Assembly (NCBI RefSeq): GCF_007678455.1
Contig: NZ_VEEP01000004.1
Coordinates: 124,001-188,000, forward strand
Source: Cytobacillus oceanisediminis 2691
Lineage (GTDB): Bacteria > Bacillota > Bacilli > Bacillales > Cytobacillaceae
Reading direction: 5' to 3'
DNA length: 64,000 nucleotides
The stretch's first letter is position 1; the number at the start of each line of letters is the position of its first letter. The notes under the pieces were generated by a model, which was not told the DNA's origin, did no database searches, and saw only the letters and a list, made by a program, of their open reading frames with translations. Positions 27,143-35,087 of this stretch are shown piece by piece. The position numbers were made by a program, and so were the translations under genes.

Positions 27143-27214
27143 CTGGGCTAGCTGGATTCGAACCAACGCATGACGGAGTCAAAGTCCGTTGCCTTACCGC
27201 TTGGCTATAGCCCA
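27143..27214 (-). tRNA. tRNA-Gln (anticodon TTG)
   Basis: Cloverleaf on the minus strand: acceptor TGGGCTA / TAGCCCA, D arm with AGCGGTAAGGC, anticodon loop CTTTGAC giving TTG, and T arm with GGTTCGAATCC. Discriminator base G. The 3' CCA is not encoded (the next bases are CT), so it must be added by tRNA nucleotidyltransferase. Single tRNA between the MgsR-like gene and comGA. Confidence 0.95.
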
Positions 27215-27352
27215 ATGATGAGGATATTGATGGTACGGTAGTTATTATGAATCGAACTGTCACTAATTATACACATTTACTCCATTTTTTTCGCAGGAAC
27301 AGGAAGTGCTATGTAGAATCCCTTTGTATAACAAAAAAGGTGGTGCATCCCT

Positions 27353-28423
27353 ATTGTAAAATCAATTGAACTATTGGCGGAAAATATTTTAAAAGATGCT
27401 TTAAAGAGCGGCGCTTCGGACATTCATATTATCCCGCGAGAGAGAGACACCCTGGTAAAATTCAGGTTTGGCAATCAGCTTCTGCCCCGGTACACCCTAG
27501 AACAGGTTGATTGCGAACGGCTCATTTCCCATTTTAAATTCACCGCTTCGATGGATATAGGCGAAAAGAGAAGGCCGCAAAGTGGAGCCTTTACTTACCA
27601 GGACCACGATCGAAAAATTGGTTTGAGAATCTCCACACTGCCAGCCTACCAGAACGAAAGCATGGTCATACGTCTCCTTCCCGAACAAAACCATATTCCT
27701 TCATACCAAATATCATTATTCCCATCCACATCGAAAAAATTAATTTCCCTTTTAAAACATGCACATGGTCTGATTATTTTTACCGGCCCTACAGGCAGCG
27801 GCAAAACCACAACATTGTATTCTATGCTGTCCGAAACATCGGAAATGGTTAATCGCAACGTCATCACACTCGAAGATCCCATTGAAAAACCGAGTGAATC
27901 AGTGCTTCAGGTCCAGGTCAATGAACGGGCCGGAATATCTTATTCTGCCGGCTTAAAGGCAATCCTCAGACATGATCCGGATATCATTATGGTCGGGGAA
28001 ATCAGGGATAAGGAGACTGCAGAGACAGCGATAAGGGCATCCTTGACTGGGCATTTGGTGCTGACTACGATGCATACACGGGATGCAAGGGGAGCGATCT
28101 ACAGGCTGATTGAATTCGGGGTCAATTGGCTTGAAATCGAACAGACCTTGATCGCAGTTACCGCTCAAAGGCTTGTTGAACTGACATGTCCTTATTGTGA
28201 AGATGCATGCTCGCCGTTTTGCTATTCCTCAGGAAGCGGCAAAAGAGGAAATGTGTTTGAAATTCTTACGGGACGGGATTTATCTGCTGTATTGAAGGAA
28301 GCAAAAGGTGAACATCAGAATTACCACTACAAAACGCTCAAAGATGCTATCAAGAAAGGCATCGCTCTCGGATTTATCAAGGAATCGGAATACCAGAGGT
28401 GGGTTCTAAATGAAGGAGAATAA
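27353..28423 (+). CDS. comGA: Competence pseudopilus assembly ATPase ComGA
   Basis: Traffic ATPase that drives the pseudopilus for DNA uptake. About 356 residues. ASDIHIIPRERD near 20, Walker A GPTGSGKTT near 143, Asp-box LEDPIE, Walker B RHDPDIIMVGEIRD and HLVLTTMHTRDA near 235 are intact; a CPYC pair lies near 283. No ATG, GTG or TTG gives the full N-terminus: homology needs VKSIELLAENIL, reached only from ATT 27353, which has AAGGTGGTG 7 nt upstream. TTG 27374 is a fallback without a binding site. No ComK box was recognised upstream. First gene of comGA-GG. Confidence 0.9.
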   Translation: MVKSIELLAENILKDALKSGASDIHIIPRERDTLVKFRFGNQLLPRYTLEQVDCERLISHFKFTASMDIGEKRRPQSGAFTYQDHDRKIGLRISTLPAYQNESMVIRLLPEQNHIPSYQISLFPSTSKKLISLLKHAHGLIIFTGPTGSGKTTTLYSMLSETSEMVNRNVITLEDPIEKPSESVLQVQVNERAGISYSAGLKAILRHDPDIIMVGEIRDKETAETAIRASLTGHLVLTTMHTRDARGAIYRLIEFGVNWLEIEQTLIAVTAQRLVELTCPYCEDACSPFCYSSGSGKRGNVFEILTGRDLSAVLKEAKGEHQNYHYKTLKDAIKKGIALGFIKESEYQRWVLNEGE

Positions 28424-29441
28424 GTGGCCTGTCGCAGAACAGGCCAGATTCCTGAAAAGGACAGGGGAGCTGCTTTCGCAGGGATATTCTTTAGCAGAAG
28501 CGATTGAATCGATGACTTTCCATCTGGAGATGAAGAGGAAAGCGGATATCAAAAGAAGTCTCGATAAGCTGCGTGAAGGCTTTCCTCTATATTTAATCCT
28601 TGCTGAATTAAATTTCAAAAGAGATTTGATCAGCTATGTTTATTTTGCCGAGCAGCACGGCGGGCTGGCCCATGCGGTCACTGAAGGATCAGATATGGTA
28701 TTGAAACGTGAAGCCGATTATCAGAGGTTGAAAAAGCTGGCCGCTTATCCATTGTTCCTGGCAGCACTCACATTCATCTTATTTTTCTTCGTCAGCAAGG
28801 TGTTGCTGCCGAAATTCACCTCTCTTTTTTCGGATATGAACATGGCACCGAATATTTTTATGGCAGCCATTGGTGCTGCTGATGACATTGTTCCCTTCCT
28901 ATTTTATTTTCTTCTCAGCCTCGCTGTGCTGCTAACCCTCTATTACAAAATGAAATTCAGGAAACTCCCAGTCTTACAACAAAAAACGAAATTGGTGAAG
29001 CTTCCGTTTGCAGGCGGGTTGATCAAACTTCTTTATTCCCATTCCTTCGCAGTCCAGCTAAGCTATCTGTTTTCAGGAGGGCTTCCGGTTCACGATGCCT
29101 TAAAGGTCTTTGAGCAAATTCACCATGAACCATTTTCAAGTGAAATCGGAAAGGATATTATCTTGAAATTGGCAGCTGGTGAGGATTTTGACAGGGCGGT
29201 GGGTGATTATCCGTTCTTTGAAGCTGAATTGCCAAGAATCATCAGACACGGTCAAAAGAATGGAAAGCTGGATCAGGAGCTTTATTTTTACAGCCGGCAT
29301 TGCCTTAAAGAACTTGAAGAAAAAATGGAGAAATCAATGAAAACGGTGCAGCCAGTGTTATACAGCTTCATTGGCCTGCTGGTCATCTCCCTGTATCTGG
29401 CTATCCTGCTGCCAATGTTCCAGATGATGAAAGGGATTTAA
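28410..29441 (+). CDS. comGB: Competence pseudopilus membrane protein ComGB
   Basis: Polytopic GspF/PilC-like platform that works with ComGA. 343 residues with two GspF domains and three membrane helices, near 120-145, 165-185 and at the C-terminus (YSFIGLLVISLYLAILLPMF). Overlaps comGA by 14 nt, indicating translational coupling. Confidence 0.92.
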   Translation: MKENKWPVAEQARFLKRTGELLSQGYSLAEAIESMTFHLEMKRKADIKRSLDKLREGFPLYLILAELNFKRDLISYVYFAEQHGGLAHAVTEGSDMVLKREADYQRLKKLAAYPLFLAALTFILFFFVSKVLLPKFTSLFSDMNMAPNIFMAAIGAADDIVPFLFYFLLSLAVLLTLYYKMKFRKLPVLQQKTKLVKLPFAGGLIKLLYSHSFAVQLSYLFSGGLPVHDALKVFEQIHHEPFSSEIGKDIILKLAAGEDFDRAVGDYPFFEAELPRIIRHGQKNGKLDQELYFYSRHCLKELEEKMEKSMKTVQPVLYSFIGLLVISLYLAILLPMFQMMKGI

Positions 29442-29477
29442 ATCAGGTCAATTAGTTATAAAAAGGAGAAATGAATA

Positions 29478-29783
29478 ATGAAAAATCAAAAGGGTTTTAC
29501 CCTGATTGAGATGATGATCGTGCTATTGGTCATTTCTGTGTTATTAATCATTACGGTGCCGAATATTGCTTCGCATAATAATAATATCAACAAGAAAGGC
29601 TGCGAGGGGTATATAAAACTTGTAGAAGCCCAGGTACAAGCTTATAAGATGGATAAGAAAGTCACTCCTACTTTTCAGCAGCTAAATGACGAAAAATATC
29701 TAAAAAGCCCTGATGCCGCATGTCCTGATGGTACAAAAATCGAGATTTTATCCGACGGGACTGTCCAGAAATCTGCATCATGA
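29478..29783 (+). CDS. comGC: Major pseudopilin ComGC
   Basis: Main subunit of the competence pseudopilus. 101 residues. Prepilin site KGFTLIEMM at 5-13 is cut by ComC between Gly and Phe, and a hydrophobic helix to about residue 30 follows. Two cysteines (CEGY, ACPDG) can form the disulfide known in ComGC. AAGGAG lies upstream. The last 4 nt overlap comGD. Confidence 0.95.
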   Translation: MKNQKGFTLIEMMIVLLVISVLLIITVPNIASHNNNINKKGCEGYIKLVEAQVQAYKMDKKVTPTFQQLNDEKYLKSPDAACPDGTKIEILSDGTVQKSAS

Positions 29784-30232
29784 TCTGGAAAATAAAGAAC
29801 TCCGGCGGATTCACCATGGTTGAAATGCTCATAGTCCTATCAGCTTTCCTGGTGCTCACTAGTACAACGGCCTTTCTTTTTACTCCGCATAATGACATCC
29901 TCGCAAAGGACCTTTTCTTCACCCAGTTTGAATCCGACCTCCTGTACAGCCAGCAATATGCTATTTCCCATCAGGAACAAATTACTGTCCACTTGATGCC
30001 AGAGTATAATCACTACTATATCCGCGGTACCGATTATGGATCGCCTTATCTGGTCAAAAGATATTATTCACCAGAAGTAAAAGTCAAAAAAGGGACAATG
30101 CAGTTACTGTTTCACTATATGCCGGATGGGAATATCGATAGCTTCGGCTCTATCTATATTACTGCCGGATCAAAGAAGTTTCGGATGATGTTCCTGATCG
30201 GGAAGGGTCGATTTTATGTTGTGGAAGAATGA
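29780..30232 (+). CDS. comGD: Minor pseudopilin ComGD
   Basis: 150 residues. Prepilin motif GGFTMVEMLIVLSAF at about 9-23, then a soluble domain with many aromatic residues. Membrane-anchored until processed by ComC, then part of the pseudopilus. Overlaps comGC by 4 nt and comGE by 17 nt. Confidence 0.9.
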   Translation: MIWKIKNSGGFTMVEMLIVLSAFLVLTSTTAFLFTPHNDILAKDLFFTQFESDLLYSQQYAISHQEQITVHLMPEYNHYYIRGTDYGSPYLVKRYYSPEVKVKKGTMQLLFHYMPDGNIDSFGSIYITAGSKKFRMMFLIGKGRFYVVEE

Positions 30233-30551
30233 TCACGGTTTTTTCCTGGCAGACATGCTATTGTCCTTGGCTGCCTTTCTAATGGCCAGTGCGGTTTTGC
30301 TCCCATTGGCAATTGTGGTGATGGGAAAGACAGCAGATGTAAGGACCGAGGGAGACGCAGGCTCTATTTTATTTGACGAACTGATGTACTTGAAAGTTGC
30401 GGGATCAGCTTCTGGAAGAGACTGGATTACTCAAAACGGGAATCAGTATGAAGTGACAGTGACAAAGGATGAAAATGAGTCCGCATGGGAGGTATGTGTT
30501 CATTATGAAAGCGACCAGCAACATAAAAAAAAATGTTCCTCGACTGAATGA
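30216..30551 (+). CDS. comGE: Minor pseudopilin ComGE
   Basis: 111 residues. Prepilin-like N-terminus HGFFLADMLLSLAAF, in which the usual Glu at +5 is replaced by Asp, as is common for ComGE-type minor pilins. Lies within the tightly overlapping comG operon. Assigned mainly by order. Confidence 0.85.
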   Translation: MLWKNDHGFFLADMLLSLAAFLMASAVLLPLAIVVMGKTADVRTEGDAGSILFDELMYLKVAGSASGRDWITQNGNQYEVTVTKDENESAWEVCVHYESDQQHKKKCSSTE

Positions 30552-30978
30552 ACTGGGATTTACCATGCTGGAGATGCTTTTATCATTGGTGGTGTTTTTA
30601 TTGATTACATCAATGCTTCCTTTAGGGTTTAGAATCATCCTTGATGATAGTGTCACTGAAAAGGGAATAAGAAGGATGGAATGGGAAGTTTTCAGCAGCC
30701 AGGCAAGAAAGGAAATTCGTACTGCTGAACAGCTGACAGTCCAGCCTGATAAGCTGTTATTGAAAGTCAATGGCCAATTTATCCTTTACGAAAAGTACGG
30801 TTCCAGCATGAGAAGGAGAGTGGATTACCAAGGACACGAGATTTTAATGCAGAACCTTTCAAGCTTTACTTTTGAAAAAATTGCTGATGGCGTGATGATA
30901 AATGCAGTGGCTCTGGATGGAACCCACTATTCGGTTAAAGTCCACCAGTTTATTCAAACCGGGGGTGTTCAGCCATAA
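30505..30978 (+). CDS. comGF: Minor pseudopilin ComGF
   Basis: 157 residues. Prepilin motif LGFTMLEMLLSLVVF at about 17-31 after an unusually long polar leader. ATG 30505 has GGGAGG about 11 nt upstream and overlaps comGE by 47 nt; an in-frame ATG at 30469 would lengthen the leader further. The soluble part has the family's QARKEIRTAEQL-like region. Required for DNA uptake with the other ComG proteins. Confidence 0.87.
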   Translation: MKATSNIKKNVPRLNELGFTMLEMLLSLVVFLLITSMLPLGFRIILDDSVTEKGIRRMEWEVFSSQARKEIRTAEQLTVQPDKLLLKVNGQFILYEKYGSSMRRRVDYQGHEILMQNLSSFTFEKIADGVMINAVALDGTHYSVKVHQFIQTGGVQP

Positions 30979-31349
30979 ATGAAAAAGGGTTTATCTATCC
31001 ATTAACGATGATCTTTTTACTCTTGATGTCCTTCTTTCTGTTGATTTTGACAGAGCAGCATATCGCAGAGAAAAAGTTTGCCAAAGAAACGAATAGCATT
31101 CGGCTCCAAGAATATTATATGCTGTGCTCTATCAAAGAAGCTGAGCATTTGTTAAGGGAAGGTAATTTGCCCGCTAGCGGTTTACTGTATTATAAATTTG
31201 GAAAAGTTGGCTTCCTGACCCAGTCTTTATCTGCCAACGTCGATGAAGTGACATTCACCCTTGAGCTCGACAGCGGAGAAAAAGGGGTCGGTTTTGGCCA
31301 ATATGACAAGGAAAAGGGCATGATGATAAAATGGAGGGAAAAGAACTGA
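30975..31349 (+). CDS. comGG: Minor pseudopilin ComGG, apparent ATA start
   Basis: About 124 residues if started at ATA 30975. The ComGG hallmark KGFIYP lies upstream of the first ATG (31008), and the frame back to its in-frame stop near 30934 contains no ATG, GTG or TTG. ATA 30975 is the first plausible codon and has GGGGGTG 7 nt upstream. Starting at 31008 would lose the processing site. The rest is a hydrophobic helix (FLLLMSFFLLIL) and a short soluble domain, as in ComGG. Overlaps the comGF end by 4 nt. Confidence 0.8.
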   Translation: MNEKGFIYPLTMIFLLLMSFFLLILTEQHIAEKKFAKETNSIRLQEYYMLCSIKEAEHLLREGNLPASGLLYYKFGKVGFLTQSLSANVDEVTFTLELDSGEKGVGFGQYDKEKGMMIKWREKN

Positions 31350-31364
31350 CAGGGGATTAAAGAT

Positions 31365-31865
31365 ATGAGAGCAATTTATTTAATTGGGTTCATGGGTTCA
31401 GGAAAGACGACTGTCTCTCAGGAATTGGGCCGGAGACTGAATGTGGCAGTATATGATTCAGATGAGGAAATCGTTAAAAGAACAGGGAAGTCGATTAATG
31501 AGATCTTCGCTGCAGATGGGGAAGAAAAGTTCCGCCTTTTGGAGTCTGAGGTGCTGCGATCAATGCCTTCTAACGATGCCGTTATTGCAACCGGAGGAGG
31601 GATCATAGGATCGGAAGAAAACAGACGGTATCTAAAGGAAAAAGTGAATGTTGTCTATCTGCATGCAGACCTTGAAAACATCTTGGAAAGACTGAAGGAT
31701 GACAATTCCCGGCCTTTATTGAGAAAGGACAAAATGAAAACAGCTGAATCACTGTACATGAACCGACTTCCGTTGTATCGTGAAGCAGCGGGAATTGAAA
31801 TCGATACCTCTGAGAAAACAATTCAGCAAATTGTCGATGGCATCATCCAGCGTATGAAAAAATAA
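31365..31865 (+). CDS. aroK: Shikimate kinase
   Basis: Phosphorylates shikimate at the 3-hydroxyl in chorismate synthesis. 166 residues. Walker A GFMGSGKTT starts at residue 8; DSDEEI near 32 and ATGGGII near 77 are shikimate-binding, and RPLL near 114 is the lid. It lies 16 nt after comGG with AGGGGAT upstream, so it may be read from the com operon as well as its own promoter. In B. subtilis the equivalent gene is elsewhere. Confidence 0.93.
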   Translation: MRAIYLIGFMGSGKTTVSQELGRRLNVAVYDSDEEIVKRTGKSINEIFAADGEEKFRLLESEVLRSMPSNDAVIATGGGIIGSEENRRYLKEKVNVVYLHADLENILERLKDDNSRPLLRKDKMKTAESLYMNRLPLYREAAGIEIDTSEKTIQQIVDGIIQRMKK

Positions 31866-31906
31866 CACCTGGTTATACTTGATAACGTATGAAGGATGGT
31901 GTAACC

Positions 31907-32092
31907 ATGAAAACAAATGATTACGTAAAATACCTTACCCAGACCGTTGTGAAATATATTGACCAGCCAAAAGAGGAACGACGGAAAATCAAACAGGCAA
32001 AAAAGGAAGCAGAGGCGACCTTTTTATTCAGATGGTTCGGTATACTTCCATTTATGCTGATGTCCGGAGTGAAAAAGAAAAAGAACAAATGA
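31907..32092 (+). CDS. yqzE: YqzE family protein
   Basis: 61 residues, basic, with KTNDYVKYLTQ at the start and RWFGILPFMLM near the end, the YqzE pattern. ATG 31907 has AAGGATGGTG upstream. Linked to comG across Bacillaceae and induced with competence in B. subtilis; function unknown. Confidence 0.88.
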   Translation: MKTNDYVKYLTQTVVKYIDQPKEERRKIKQAKKEAEATFLFRWFGILPFMLMSGVKKKKNK

Positions 32093-32095
32093 CTT

Positions 32096-32126
32096 AAAGC
32101 CCGGCTAGAATGATAAGCCGGGCTTT
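32096..32126 (+). terminator. Terminator after yqzE
   Basis: AAAGCCCGGCT / AGCCGGGCTTT stem; only a short T run follows. Confidence 0.8.
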
Positions 32127-32164
32127 ACTATGTGCTTTTTCTGTTTGCAGGCAGTTCCTGAGTT

Positions 32165-32956
32165 TCACTTAATCGCGTTTTCAGTTAAATAAAACAGTCC
32201 GCCATTGATGATGGATAGTTGGACTTTTGGTTCATATTGTTCTTTTAAAGCTGTTTTTTCTGTTTCAAAACTATCGGATTTTTCTTCTGCATCTTCGTAA
32301 AAATGATGAAGTAAATCGAGGTCCTTCTGCCAGCGTTTTCGCGCATCCGCTGCCCAGGAATGGTCCTCTTGCTCGATATCGGATGTCAAATAAGCCTGGA
32401 TCCTGTTTACGCCGCTCTTTGGCTTTATTAAAGGAGAAAGCGTATAGGCATAATCAGGTATTTTTGTTGTTAAAGGCAAGGTCAATAAACGTTCATGAAA
32501 GTTTTCTACCATCCTGCCGTTGATCAGGTGAAGTCCAATAGAATGGAAAACATCCCGTTTTCTGTCACATTGATAAGATACTTTTATATTGATTCCGATC
32601 CAGGGAATCAAAGCAGTTTGTGCAGGGTAGTGATTGTTTTCATATAACCGGATGAAGCCGGCAAGGTTCTTGGTCGATTCAAAGATTTGATGAAGACGGG
32701 GAGAACCAAAATGGACAATCTCCCCTTTCAAATCATCTGGAGCCTGTTGTTTGTCAGTAATGAAGGTCAGCTTCATTGGATTCGGTACTCCACCAGTTTT
32801 CTCAAGGTAATGCCAGTAAAACGGACGGTTCATTAATTCCTTATCAAGCTCTATGGTGAGCTGGACAGTCATGTATCCTTTGTCATTTTCAATCAGTTCA
32901 CAATTATTAGCTGTGAAATACCTTTCCAGAAAATTATGGATTTCCTGTTGCTGCAC
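32165..32956 (-). CDS. yqhG: YqhG family protein
   Basis: 263 residues, function unknown, no membrane segment. Opens MQQQEIHNFLERYFTAN, and the order and overlap with the SNF2 gene match B. subtilis yqhH-yqhG. The 5' end overlaps the helicase gene by 23 nt, so the two are coupled and probably functionally linked. Confidence 0.87.
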   Translation of the reverse strand: MQQQEIHNFLERYFTANNCELIENDKGYMTVQLTIELDKELMNRPFYWHYLEKTGGVPNPMKLTFITDKQQAPDDLKGEIVHFGSPRLHQIFESTKNLAGFIRLYENNHYPAQTALIPWIGINIKVSYQCDRKRDVFHSIGLHLINGRMVENFHERLLTLPLTTKIPDYAYTLSPLIKPKSGVNRIQAYLTSDIEQEDHSWAADARKRWQKDLDLLHHFYEDAEEKSDSFETEKTALKEQYEPKVQLSIINGGLFYLTENAIK

Positions 32957-34622
32957 GCTGATTTTCCCCCTTCATTTCTTCCGCGAACTGAATCATCGAT
33001 GTCAAGTTTTCCATCTTGATTCGAATTTCCCCCTCTGATGAAGACTTTCCGAAGATATCAACCAAGTGGTCTTCGATATTGCCAAACTCCAATTTTGTCA
33101 GGATATCATCAAGTTCCCCGATCACTTTTTCGAACAGGTTGATCTTCTCGTAAAGCAGTTTCATAACATGTTCTTCAACCGTATCTTTCGTTGCGAAGTT
33201 GTATATTTTCACATCTTTTTCTTGTCCAAGACGGTGGATCCTGCCGATCCTTTGTTCCAGTCTCATTGGGTTCCAGGGAAGGTCAAAGTTGATGATATGA
33301 CTGCAGAATTGCAGGTTGATTCCTTCGCCCCCAGCCTCGGTCGCGATCAGCACCTGGACATTCTTCTGGAAGAGTTCTCTCATCCAGTCCTTTTTACCGC
33401 GTTTGAACCCTCCGCGAAAGGGAACTGAGGTGATGCCATTTTGCTTAAGGAACCACTGAAGGTAAAGCTGGGTGGCCCGATATTCGGTAAATATGATGAC
33501 TTTGTCATCAATTTGTTTGATCAACTCAAGTGCTTTTTCGGCTTTGGAGTTTTTTGTTACTGCCTCCACTCGTTTGATAAGCTCGGCAATCGTATTTTGG
33601 AAACCGACGGAGGGGTTTTCCTGCCGCTGCAGCATATTTCTCAGTGTATAAAAAACCGCCTCCCTGCTGCTGCAAGCCTCACGCTGGAGAGTCATCAGCG
33701 AGAACTGGCTTGAGGCTAGACCGCCAGCAGAACCTCTTAAGTCCATGATTGAGTCATATAAAGCCCTCTCCTCATTGGAAAAATGGATAGGAATGGTTTC
33801 TACATGTCGCTTTGTCCACTCGATTCCGGTATCCGAACGCCTGTTGCGGATCATCACTTTATTCACAAGTTCCCTCAGATGCTCATCATCATTGACAGAC
33901 CGGGCATCCTTTTTGTATTTGTCAAAAAACGCTGTTTCACTGCCGAGATGACCGGGCTTCAACAGAGATACAAGATTAAATATTTCTTCGATCCGGTTTT
34001 GGATTGGAGTTGCGGTCAGCAGCAGACAGAACCGTTTTTTTAGGTTTTGGACAAATTCATAGTTTTTTGTTTTATTATTTTTCAATTTATGAGCTTCATC
34101 AATTATGATAAGGTCATAATTTAAATTGTTGATGATGTCACTGTGAGGGGCACGTTTGGCTGTATCAATCGAAGAAACCACCACATCGCATTGCTCCCAC
34201 ACATAGCTTTTCTTCTGGGCGATTGCGGGGATATGGAATTTGGTGTTCAATTCCATTGCCCATTGCGAGACCAGCGAAGCAGGGACTAAAATCAGGACCT
34301 TTTTCACCAGTCCCCTGATCATATATTCTTTCAAAATTAATCCGGCCTCGATCGTTTTCCCCAGTCCCACTTCATCAGCAAGGATCGCTTTTCCATTCAT
34401 ATTTTCGACAACCTGTTTTGCCACTTCAAGCTGATGCGGCAATGGGGTTAGTTCGGGAAGATGAACTGGTGCCTGGAGACCTTCAAATTCAGGGATAATG
34501 GTATGTTTTTCTATTTCGACGGCAAGTTTATACAGCTCCCAATTTCCCCAGGGTCCGTCCTTCTCAATTCTTTCAGCCATTTCGTCCTGCCAGAGAGAAT
34601 CATAGTTAATTTGCACGGTCAT
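32934..34622 (-). CDS. yqhH: SNF2-family ATP-dependent helicase YqhH
   Basis: 562 residues. Motif I DEVGLGKTIEAGLI near 90, motif II DEAHKLKN near 195, motif III LLTATPIQNR, and C-terminal motifs including EGINLQFCSHIINFD and QRIGRIHRLGQ are all present, so both RecA-like lobes are complete. Such RapA/SNF2-type proteins remodel protein-DNA or polymerase complexes; the bacterial target is unknown. ATG 34622 follows AAGAGGTGG; a longer frame upstream lacks a binding site. Confidence 0.92.
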   Translation of the reverse strand: MTVQINYDSLWQDEMAERIEKDGPWGNWELYKLAVEIEKHTIIPEFEGLQAPVHLPELTPLPHQLEVAKQVVENMNGKAILADEVGLGKTIEAGLILKEYMIRGLVKKVLILVPASLVSQWAMELNTKFHIPAIAQKKSYVWEQCDVVVSSIDTAKRAPHSDIINNLNYDLIIIDEAHKLKNNKTKNYEFVQNLKKRFCLLLTATPIQNRIEEIFNLVSLLKPGHLGSETAFFDKYKKDARSVNDDEHLRELVNKVMIRNRRSDTGIEWTKRHVETIPIHFSNEERALYDSIMDLRGSAGGLASSQFSLMTLQREACSSREAVFYTLRNMLQRQENPSVGFQNTIAELIKRVEAVTKNSKAEKALELIKQIDDKVIIFTEYRATQLYLQWFLKQNGITSVPFRGGFKRGKKDWMRELFQKNVQVLIATEAGGEGINLQFCSHIINFDLPWNPMRLEQRIGRIHRLGQEKDVKIYNFATKDTVEEHVMKLLYEKINLFEKVIGELDDILTKLEFGNIEDHLVDIFGKSSSEGEIRIKMENLTSMIQFAEEMKGENQRAATGNP

Positions 34623-34789
34623 TTTATCCACCTCTTTTAATATAAAAAATATTGCCCAAATCGCCTTTCTAATGGTAGGATGAAGGTAGCTTTTGAATGT
34701 TTTGAAATTTGTCACTTTATGGCCGAAAGCATCAGTTTGCAGACATAGGTAATAACGTCTAGCATGCCCAAATGTGAAAATAATATAAA

Positions 34790-35008
34790 TGCGGATGACA
34801 ACAAGGGGAGAGACTACTCCGGTAGCGCCGAAGGAGCAAGCAAAATTGTGAATCTCTCAGGCAAAAGAACTCTTGTTTGACGCATCTCTGGAGAGCGCTT
34901 CCATATGTGTAAGCCACCAAAGGGGAAAGCCTTTACAAGGTAAACTTTCAGGTGAAAGGACAGAGACCTTCTCAGATTAAGAGGGGGTGCTCTGTCCTTT
35001 TCTGCTTT
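34790..35008 (+). promoter_or_regulatory. Tandem glycine riboswitch with terminator platform
   Basis: Two gcvT-type aptamers in series. Aptamer 1 covers about 34800-34875 (GGGGAGAGACTACTCC, GCGCCGAAGGAGCAAG, TCTCAGGCAAAAGAAC). Aptamer 2 covers about 34880-34965 (ATCTCTGGAGAGCG, CACCAAAGGGGAAAGCC, TTTCAGGTGAAAGGACAG). AGGACAGAG then pairs with CTCTGTCCT (about 34958-34998) before TTTTCTGC, an intrinsic terminator as expression platform. Glycine binding should favour readthrough into gcvT. Confidence 0.93.
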
Positions 35009-35087
35009 CTTGACCGAATGCGCTGTCAAGAATGGTGCTGGGATGGATGTAAACTGATATTTTGGCGGAGACGAAGGGGGATACATA

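Noticed and set aside
27215-27352. ComK box before comGA
   Set aside because: Looked for AAAA-n5-TTTT pairs; none of acceptable quality in this 138-bp region.
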